Shown piece by piece: positions 6,460-11,722 of a DNA stretch of 11,722 bases. The stretch is from Actinomycetes bacterium. Its GTDB lineage: Bacteria; Actinomycetota; Acidimicrobiia; Acidimicrobiales; SZUA-35. Made by a program: the position numbers and the translations under genes. The notes under the pieces are model-generated. The model had not been told where the DNA came from, ran no database searches, and saw only the letters and a program-made list of their open reading frames with translations. The first letter of the stretch is position 1. Each line of letters begins with the position of its first letter. The stretch lies in assembly GCA_024227975.1 (NCBI GenBank), contig JAAETV010000216.1, positions 1 through 11,722 of the forward strand, written 5' to 3'.

Positions 6460-6671
6460 GCATCGACGCCAACATCATCACTTGGCTCGTGATCGGGTCA
6501 CTCCTGCTGGGAACATTGGCAGTCGTTCTCGACCGGATGAACTTCCCCCAGAAGCCGTTCCGGCCCAAGCGAATCGAAACCCCAGACCGTGGGGCCAGCC
6601 GCGATCGGACCGGCGCCCACATCGTGGACGCCGCCGATCCTGAGCCTGACACCGGCGAAGCGGACGGGTGA
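6456..6671 (+). CDS. Small single-pass membrane protein (71 residues), unknown function
   Basis: I do not recognise a family. The GTG at 6456 overlaps the preceding TGA stop (GTGA) and has GAGG 7 bases upstream; a longer version from the ATG at 6429 would run inside the oxidoreductase gene and is unlikely. The product has a short N-terminus (MSIDAN), one hydrophobic span (about 7-25, with WLVIGSLLLGTLAVVL), then a basic stretch (RMNFPQKPFRPKRI, 27-40) and an acidic, probably disordered tail ending in DPEPDTGEADG. The positive-inside rule puts the tail in the cytoplasm. Its own stop overlaps the GTG start of the YihY-family gene in the same GTGA fashion, so it is made in step with both neighbours. 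It may be a small partner of the membrane protein that follows, but this is inference from position only. Confidence 0.72.
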   Translation: MSIDANIITWLVIGSLLLGTLAVVLDRMNFPQKPFRPKRIETPDRGASRDRTGAHIVDAADPEPDTGEADG

Positions 6672-7594
6672 AGATACTCAGGGCCCTCCCGGCTCGGATC
6701 AAGCGTCACAACGCCGTCGTTACTGCCGCCGGCATCGCCTTCTATGGCCTGTTGGCTCTGGTCCCGACCCTGCTGGCCACGGTCTCGATCTATGGGCTCG
6801 TCAACGAGGGCAACGAGGACGAGATCAAGCAGCAGATCGAAGATGCCGCTGGCTCCCTCGATGAGAACACACAAGGCTTCATCGAGGGCATCCTGGAAGA
6901 GATCGTCACCAGCGACGGCAACACCTTCGCCCTCCTCTTCGGCCTGGGTCTGGCCCTGTTCTCTGCCTCGGGGGCGGTGCAGAAGCTCATGGGCTCTATC
7001 GCCGTGGCCTACGACGCAATCGAGACACGGCCGGGACTGAAGCTCCGCCTACTGGCCTATCTCTTCACCATGGCCGCCATCATCGGTGTGGTGCTGATGG
7101 CGCTGGTCTTGGGGGTCATCCCCGCCCTGCTGGCCGCTGTCGACCTCGGCGGGCCAGCCGAGGCCGCCATCCGCATCGGCCAACTCCCCCTGTTCACCCT
7201 GCTGTTCGTCGGTGGGTTGACGGTCCTCTACCGCTACGCCCCTGACCGCCAGCCACGCACCCCATGGCTCAATCCCGGGGCATGGGTGGCCGCCGCCCTC
7301 TGGCTCGTCTTCGCCATCTTGTTCAGCGTCTACTCGGCCTATATCGGAGCCATGCCGGCGTCCTATGGGCTGTTGGGCACGGTGGCAGCCTTGATGATCT
7401 TCCTCCAGCTCACCTCGATAGCCATCATCATCGGCGCTGAGGTCAACGCCGAGCGCGAAGACCTCATCGCCGACGACCAAGCCGAGCGCCCACCGTCGGC
7501 TGAAGCCGCGGTCAAGCCTTTGAGCCTGGCTCAAGCGGCAGCCGGGTTGGCCGTCTTGTTCGTTCTCGGCCGAGGCTCGGGGGGTGGCAACTAG
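6668..7594 (+). CDS. YihY/BrkB-family multi-pass inner-membrane protein
   Basis: 308 residues, the usual family length. The first span carries the hallmark AAGIAFYGLLALVPTLLA (20-37). The later hallmark ASYGLLGTVAALMIFLQL (231-248), followed by IIIGAEVNAERE (253-264), is equally typical. Predicted spans lie near 18-44, 86-104, 127-155, 172-190, 206-228 and 233-257. A seventh weak hydrophobic stretch (288-300) after a charged linker is not a standard feature. The family is widespread but poorly understood; some members were once mislabelled ribonuclease BN, and transport or envelope roles have been proposed. The GTG start at 6668 overlaps the previous TGA; the ribosome binding site is weak, so translation probably depends on coupling. 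The 3' end shares the CTAG tetramer with the stop of the opposing gene, so the two coding regions overlap by 4 bases. Confidence 0.88.
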   Translation: MKILRALPARIKRHNAVVTAAGIAFYGLLALVPTLLATVSIYGLVNEGNEDEIKQQIEDAAGSLDENTQGFIEGILEEIVTSDGNTFALLFGLGLALFSASGAVQKLMGSIAVAYDAIETRPGLKLRLLAYLFTMAAIIGVVLMALVLGVIPALLAAVDLGGPAEAAIRIGQLPLFTLLFVGGLTVLYRYAPDRQPRTPWLNPGAWVAAALWLVFAILFSVYSAYIGAMPASYGLLGTVAALMIFLQLTSIAIIIGAEVNAEREDLIADDQAERPPSAEAAVKPLSLAQAAAGLAVLFVLGRGSGGGN

Positions 7595-9210
7595 CCTTCG
7601 CTGGTGGCCTCACCCGTACTGGTATCGGTCTCTGGGCCGGTACCAGTCGAATCGGCCTCGGTGGAACCATCGTCGATGCTGGCTATCAGGGCCGTTGACG
7701 ACTCGGCACAGGACAGGATCTGGCGACACAAGACGGCAATATCCGGCGCGGCCATGACCTGCCCCTGATCGACGCCGTAGGGGTGGTAGCCAAGGCTGGC
7801 AACGCCCACAACGACCCCGTCACCAGTGACGAGAGGCCCACCCTGATACAGGGTTCCGACGGCGGCTGTGTGTTGTAGACCCTGAGCAGAATGATCGAGG
7901 AGTACACCGGGGGAAGCGGCCGCGCCCTGGCCCCCGACCCCGCTCATGGCAAAGAGCCGACCGCCAACCGCACCCACCTGCTGATCGTCGGTGGCCAACG
8001 AGAGGGTTGGCACCTCTGTGTCGACCACGAGGAGGGCAAGGTCGGCTTCAGCGTCCCACGCCCACAGGGTCGCGGCCAGCCGCCGGTCGCCCTTGACCAG
8101 CTCGATGAGGGGTGCCGGAGCCACCGTCGAGGCCGCCACCGGCCGGAAACTGGTAATGAAGGCGGTACCGCCCCGGTGGGCGGCAACGGCAAAAGAGGCT
8201 GCCAGAACGCTGGCTCCAGCCTCGTCTCGGGTCTCGACAGTCCACACCGATGGGCCAACAGTCGCTGGCAGGGAGACGACCCCGTTGGCATCGGATACAT
8301 AATCGCCCAAGGGGGCGAGCTCAGCTCGGATGTCGTCGATCGAGTCAGTCCTGAGCTCGTCGAGTGTCCCGGCGGCATCGGCGAACTGCTGGTCAAAACC
8401 TTCGACGAACCGAGCGATGGCCTCCTCGTTGGCAGCCAGACGGTTGTCGTAGTAGGCGTAGAAAGCAGCCCCGCTGAACGCAGCCCCGATGGCAACCGAC
8501 AGCAACATGAATGAGATGCCGATCACGGTCCGAGGCAGAATCCGATGGTGAAGCCGAGGTTTGCCCGGGCTGAGGGGGACGAAACCCTGACGGCGGAAGC
8601 GATGCAGAGCCCGGATTCTTCCCAGGCGGCTGCTTGGAGGCACGAAGGGGGCTACTCCTCCCTTGCGCCGCTTGATACTCAGCCGCCTGAGCATGCCAGT
8701 GCCGACAGCGGTGGTGCCGCTCGGAACGACCACCGGCCGAACCGGCGTCGACTTGCGGGCTTCGCTCCCACTGCGACGCGATGGCGTGTTCCGGCCATAG
8801 GACGAAGTGCCAGCGGATGAGGAGGGTTTCGCTGTCTTCTTGGACACGGCGTCGGCCACAGGAGTGGCGTTCACGACAGTCTTGGCCGGCTCCTTCTCCG
8901 TCGGCTCAGATTTGGCCCGCGCCCCAGCTTTGCTAGCCGACTCAGCCTTGGTCCCCGCCCTAGTAGCCGTCCCCGTCGAACCCTTGGCCCTGCTACCCGC
9001 CCCAGCCTTGCTACCTGCCCTAGAAGCCGTCCCCGTCGAACCCTTGACCTTGGCTCCCGCCCTGGAATTGCTCCTCGACGAGGCCTTGGCCCGCGAGCTC
9101 GCGTCGGGATTGGATCCGGACCCAGGCTCGGTCTCAGACGTTGGAGGAGAGGCAGGCTTCGTCTTCGAAGAGCCCTTGGATCGGTTCGGGGTGGATTGGG
9201 TCGTGGTCAT
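7591..9210 (-). CDS. Membrane-anchored trypsin-like protein lacking catalytic His and Ser (predicted pseudoprotease)
   Basis: 539 residues. The N-terminal 226 are disordered, rich in Ala/Ser/Lys/Arg/Gly/Thr, strongly basic, and contain a 20-residue tandem repeat (KGSTGTAxRAGxKA at about 56-69 and 76-89). One membrane span follows (about 228-254), then a short helical linker (about 257-300) and a trypsin/HtrA-like domain outside the membrane (about 318-498), ending in an acidic Ser/Thr-rich tail. The fold is recognisable: FITSFRPV aligns with the family's ILTNAHVV, DAEADLALLVV with the Asp-bearing strand, and LYQGGPLVTGDGVVVGV with GNSGGPLxxxxGxVVGV. The catalytic Asp is kept (Asp390), but the His position is Arg356 and the Ser position is Gln456, so peptide hydrolysis is not expected. 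The ATG shares one base with the penicillin-binding-protein stop (TGATG), so the two are coupled. I infer a binding or scaffold role at the wall; no partner is shown. Confidence 0.85.
   Translation of the reverse strand: MTTTQSTPNRSKGSSKTKPASPPTSETEPGSGSNPDASSRAKASSRSNSRAGAKVKGSTGTASRAGSKAGAGSRAKGSTGTATRAGTKAESASKAGARAKSEPTEKEPAKTVVNATPVADAVSKKTAKPSSSAGTSSYGRNTPSRRSGSEARKSTPVRPVVVPSGTTAVGTGMLRRLSIKRRKGGVAPFVPPSSRLGRIRALHRFRRQGFVPLSPGKPRLHHRILPRTVIGISFMLLSVAIGAAFSGAAFYAYYDNRLAANEEAIARFVEGFDQQFADAAGTLDELRTDSIDDIRAELAPLGDYVSDANGVVSLPATVGPSVWTVETRDEAGASVLAASFAVAAHRGGTAFITSFRPVAASTVAPAPLIELVKGDRRLAATLWAWDAEADLALLVVDTEVPTLSLATDDQQVGAVGGRLFAMSGVGGQGAAASPGVLLDHSAQGLQHTAAVGTLYQGGPLVTGDGVVVGVASLGYHPYGVDQGQVMAAPDIAVLCRQILSCAESSTALIASIDDGSTEADSTGTGPETDTSTGEATSEG
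8941..9060. repeat. 60-bp direct tandem repeat, two copies, inside the pseudoprotease tail
   Basis: Bases 8941-9000 and 9001-9060 match at about 50 of 60 positions by my own count, including an identical run of 22 bases (8965-8986 and 9025-9046). The period is a multiple of three, so the reading frame is kept and the protein gains a 20-residue repeat in its basic disordered region. Weaker related Ala/Lys/Arg segments flank it. It looks like an in-frame duplication, prone to copy-number change. Confidence 0.8.
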
Positions 9211-11426
9211 CAGGGCTCCGAGGGGACGGTTGTCGTGGTCGACTGTGGGTCAGGGGACGGATCGGGTGGTGTGGCCTCAGCCGTTGAGGTAGCAGGGGCC
9301 AGGGTCGTGACGGGCAGGGGGATGGTCGGGGGTGGAAGGTCTGGTACTGGTCGCACCAGGTACCGTTCACAGGTCTGACCACTGCAATCGGTGGATAGTG
9401 CGCTGGCGACGGATCGTGGGCCGACTTCGGTCTGCTCCGGTCGGCGAAGCTCGATGATCTCCGATGCCGTCTCGGCTACGGCTACGATCGGCGCGGGCTC
9501 GGGAAAGGCGATGACCTCCGTCCCTTCCAAGGCGGCATCCATGTATTGACGCCAAGCGATAGCTGGGTGGGACCCTCCAGTCACTGCTCGCACCCCATTG
9601 ATGCCACGCAGCGACTCCAGATGGTCGGCATGGCCCATCCACACTGCTGTGGCCAGCGTCGGCGTGTAGCCGACAAACCAGGCCGCTCGATAATTCTGGG
9701 CCGTACCCGTCTTGCCGGCCGCAGGGCGATCGAGCTTGGCCCGCTTCCCGGTTCCCCGTTCGATCACATCTACCAGTACGTCGGTCACATTGTCGGCAAC
9801 GACCGGATCGACCACTATCTCGCCGACCGGGTTGCGATTGTCGATCAGCACATTGCCAGCCGCATCGATGACCCGCAAAATGCCGGTCGGAGCGGCCCTG
9901 ACCCCCCGGTTGGCGAACGTGCCGTAGGCCGACGCCATCTCCAGCGTCGAGCTCTCGGCCGCTCCCAGAGCGAGAGAGGCCCCATAGGTTCGCTCCGGAT
10001 CGAGCCGCTCGAGGCCGAGCTTGCGACCGAGCTCGACAGTGTCGCCAGTGGTCACGTCGAGCACGAGTTGAGCGAACACGGTGTTGACCGACAATCGCAT
10101 CGCCTCCCGCAGAGTGATCGACCCTCGACCGGCGTGGTCATAGTTCGAAATCGTGCACTGGGAACCCGAGCAGCTGGGCACCGTCCACGAGGCCGGGGCT
10201 CGATAGACGGTGTCGGGGCCGAGCCCGAGCTCAAAGGCGGCCGCCATCACGATCGGCTTGAACGAACTGCCGGGCTGGAACCCGGTCGTCCCCCCGATGG
10301 CCAGGTTCACTTGACTGGCGTGGTAGTCGCGCCCGCCGACCATGGCCACAACGTGCCCTGTATCGGGCTCCAGCGAGACCAACGACATCTCCACCGGATA
10401 CGACGTGTTGGTCAGCCGAGCGGCCACAGCCTCCTCAGCCTCGGCTTGGCGACGAGGGTCGATCGTTGTCTCGATCGTCAGCCCACCCTTGTACAACCGG
10501 TCAGGCCCGAGCCGCTCCAACAGATCAGCCTCGACCCAGTCGACGAAGTAGGGGTAGGCGGTCGCCCCCTTGGGAGGGCGGGGAGCGAGCACCGTGACCG
10601 ACGTGCTCGGCCTTTCGTCCCGTTCGGGTAGCCAGAGATGGCGAGCCATCTCCCGTTCATGATCGGCCGCGCTGAGATAGCCCTGCTCGAACATGGCTTC
10701 CAATACGGTGCGACGCCTCTGCTCAGCCGCCTCCAGATCATGGCGGGGTGACAATCTCGTCGGTGCCTGAACCAGGCCGGCCAGGGTCGCCGCCTCGGAG
10801 ATATCGAGCTCGCTGACACCCTTGGAAAAGTAGACCTCAGCCGCGGCCCCAATCCCATAGGCGCCCTCCCCGAAATAGGACGTGGTCAGGTAGCCGAAGA
10901 GGATCTCCTCCTTCGTCATCCTCTTCTCCAACTCGACCGCCAGCAGAGCCTCTTCCACCTTGCGTTCCAGGGTCTGCTCCCGGGAGAGGTAGACGTTCTT
11001 GATGTACTGCTGGGTGATGGTCGAACCACCCTGGGCCACCTCTCCCAGTTCGAGGTTGGTCCTGGCCGCCCGGCTGATGCCTTCGAGGTCAACCCCCGGG
11101 TGTGACCAGAACCGCTGGTCTTCGATGGCGATGATGGCGTTGTTGACCAGGTCAGGAATCTCGGCCCGTGAGACGTCGACGGTGCGGTCGAATCCCCGGA
11201 ACACGGCGATCTCATGGCCCTTGGCGTCGAGCACGACAGAGGGGAAGGCCGACATCTGGGGTCGCTCCTCTGGCAACTCCCCGCCGGGGACTGGACCGTA
11301 CATGAGGGTGGCGACGGCCACCCCGGCGGCAACGGGGGGTGCTATGACCGCGACGATGACGGTAGCCACCCCGAGACGGAGCAAGCCCGAGATCAAACCG
11401 GCTAGTCGTGATGGCCACTCACCCAT
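9210..11426 (-). CDS. Class A penicillin-binding protein (PBP1-type, GT51 transglycosylase + transpeptidase)
   Basis: 738 residues from the ATG at 11426, with GGAGGT 5 bases upstream. A longer frame from 11537 is rejected because its extra residues overlap the preceding gene. The protein polymerises lipid II and cross-links peptidoglycan outside the membrane. Parts: one N-terminal span (about 13-43); a GT51 domain (about 75-245) with the catalytic Glu in EDQRFWSHPGVD (Glu102), QGGSTITQQYIKN (132-144) and the RKVEEA..EKRMTKEEILFGYL region (155-180); and a transpeptidase domain (about 345-630) with SxxK in GSSFK (Ser387, Lys390), SVN (446-448) and KTG in AGKTGTAQ (572-574). All catalytic motifs are intact. 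A Pro/Thr-rich tail (about 690-738) is typical of actinobacterial PBPs. Two similar cysteine loops, CSGSQC (419-424) and CSGQTC (681-686), could form disulphides. It sits between a partial upstream gene (8-bp overlap) and the coupled pseudoprotease gene. Confidence 0.95.
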   Translation of the reverse strand: MGEWPSRLAGLISGLLRLGVATVIVAVIAPPVAAGVAVATLMYGPVPGGELPEERPQMSAFPSVVLDAKGHEIAVFRGFDRTVDVSRAEIPDLVNNAIIAIEDQRFWSHPGVDLEGISRAARTNLELGEVAQGGSTITQQYIKNVYLSREQTLERKVEEALLAVELEKRMTKEEILFGYLTTSYFGEGAYGIGAAAEVYFSKGVSELDISEAATLAGLVQAPTRLSPRHDLEAAEQRRRTVLEAMFEQGYLSAADHEREMARHLWLPERDERPSTSVTVLAPRPPKGATAYPYFVDWVEADLLERLGPDRLYKGGLTIETTIDPRRQAEAEEAVAARLTNTSYPVEMSLVSLEPDTGHVVAMVGGRDYHASQVNLAIGGTTGFQPGSSFKPIVMAAAFELGLGPDTVYRAPASWTVPSCSGSQCTISNYDHAGRGSITLREAMRLSVNTVFAQLVLDVTTGDTVELGRKLGLERLDPERTYGASLALGAAESSTLEMASAYGTFANRGVRAAPTGILRVIDAAGNVLIDNRNPVGEIVVDPVVADNVTDVLVDVIERGTGKRAKLDRPAAGKTGTAQNYRAAWFVGYTPTLATAVWMGHADHLESLRGINGVRAVTGGSHPAIAWRQYMDAALEGTEVIAFPEPAPIVAVAETASEIIELRRPEQTEVGPRSVASALSTDCSGQTCERYLVRPVPDLPPPTIPLPVTTLAPATSTAEATPPDPSPDPQSTTTTVPSEP

Positions 11427-11722
11427 CGATGACCTCCACCAAACCGACCTGGTGAGTCGGAGCCGGAGGTGCCGGCGGGTCGTAGCTCTCATCGCCGACA
11501 CCCTCGGCACCCCCTTCAGCGGAGCCATCGAAGGCAAGTTCAGGTGGAGGAGGTGGGTTCACACAGGCCGGAAGGACGAAAGTGGCTCGTCGGTTCTGGT
11601 ACTGAACCACGCCGGTAGCCGCACCAACCTGGTCGCACCGCAACACGAAGCGAGCGGTGCCGTCGTCGCCAGCACTGACCTGGCCCGGCAGTGCAACCAG
11701 CCCGGGGGTGGGAGCGAGCGCA
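11419..11722 (-). CDS. C-terminal end of an unrecognised, probably secreted or surface protein (5' end outside window)
   Basis: An open frame runs in from the right edge and ends at TGA (11421-11419), giving about 100 residues. I do not recognise the family. The first half (ARFVLRCDQV, then GVVQYQNRRATFVLPAC) alternates like beta-strands and carries two cysteines that could pair, as in small immunoglobulin-like domains of exported proteins. The second half is low-complexity: a run of five prolines after the second cysteine, acidic Gly/Glu/Asp stretches, and PPAPPAPTHQ. The last 8 bases overlap the start of the penicillin-binding-protein gene (ATGGGTGA), so the two genes form an operon. This position suggests an envelope-related job. 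An internal start codon (TTG at 11646) is possible but less likely, because the frame stays open with similar composition to the window edge. Confidence 0.6.
   Translation of the reverse strand, partial: ALAPTPGLVALPGQVSAGDDGTARFVLRCDQVGAATGVVQYQNRRATFVLPACVNPPPPPELAFDGSAEGGAEGVGDESYDPPAPPAPTHQVGLVEVIDG
11432..11437 (-). promoter_or_regulatory. Shine-Dalgarno site that decides the penicillin-binding protein start
   Basis: On the minus strand GGAGGT lies 5 bases before the ATG at 11426. It falls inside the end of the upstream coding region and supports translational coupling. It also supports the shorter start over the in-frame start codon at 11537. Confidence 0.7.

Noticed and set aside
8807..9292. 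161-residue Ala/Leu/Pro/Val-rich open frame with repeats on the plus strand
   Set aside because: The apparent hydrophobic repeats are the reverse complement of the 60-bp duplication that encodes the Lys/Ala/Ser tail. The minus frame is continuous with a convincing membrane anchor and trypsin-like domain and is coupled to the penicillin-binding protein gene.
9546..10631. 361-residue open frame on the plus strand opposite the penicillin-binding protein gene
   Set aside because: It is antisense to the most certain gene in the window, has no recognisable domain and an Arg/Pro/His/Gly-rich composition. Long antisense open frames are expected in high-GC coding DNA.
11427..11537. 37-residue N-terminal extension of the penicillin-binding protein
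   Set aside because: It lies entirely within the upstream coding region in another frame. The ATG at 11426 has a good ribosome binding site and gives a normal short cytoplasmic N-terminus before the membrane span.
1..11722. Search for CRISPR repeats, tRNA/rRNA genes, transposases, toxin-antitoxin or defence genes
   Set aside because: No regularly spaced repeats, no cloverleaf or rRNA-like segments and no recombinase or nuclease motifs were seen. All long frames are accounted for by the genes listed.

Overview
The window looks like chromosomal DNA of a high-GC actinobacterium. The evidence is strong G/C preference at third codon positions, a luciferase-like oxidoreductase of the coenzyme F420-dependent type, an actinobacterial-style bifunctional penicillin-binding protein with a Pro/Thr-rich tail, and densely packed genes with ATGA/GTGA overlaps. 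A lineage such as the Acidimicrobiia would fit, but that placement is inference from gene style. I see no tRNA, rRNA, CRISPR array, insertion sequence or phage gene. No gene-free stretch exceeds about 130 bases.

Layout, left to right. (1) Bases 1-1324, plus strand: the C-terminal half of a short-chain dehydrogenase, then a complete enoyl-CoA hydratase with both catalytic glutamates. Together they suggest acyl-CoA or related lipid/alcohol catabolism. (2) Bases 1358-4386, minus strand: a phytanoyl-CoA-dioxygenase-like enzyme, then an ECF sigma factor translationally coupled (ATGA) to a large single-pass membrane protein. That membrane protein has an anti-sigma-like cytoplasmic N-terminus and an outside part with a probable Gmad2-type fold, an SH3b domain and an unassigned C-terminal region. 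It looks like an envelope-sensing sigma/anti-sigma pair without the usual zinc motif. (3) Bases 4387-4516: a divergent intergenic region with a perfect 12-bp palindrome. (4) Bases 4517-5524, plus strand: a GNAT-type acyltransferase of the BioF2/CelD-like class. (5) Bases 5584-7594, plus strand: a three-gene unit joined by two GTGA overlaps: an F420-dependent LLM oxidoreductase, a 71-residue single-pass membrane protein and a YihY/BrkB-family membrane protein. (6) Bases 7591-11722, minus strand: a cell-wall unit made of the end of a secreted or surface protein, a class A penicillin-binding protein (GT51 plus transpeptidase) and a membrane-anchored trypsin-like protein. In the last of these the catalytic His and Ser positions are Arg and Gln, so it is predicted to be a pseudoprotease. 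It also carries a long basic disordered cytoplasmic tail containing a 60-bp tandem duplication.

The most interesting parts are the coupled PBP/pseudoprotease pair and the sigma/anti-sigma pair with a multidomain extracellular sensor. Both point to cell-envelope control, but no functional link between them can be shown from the sequence alone. No clear defence or mobile system is present.
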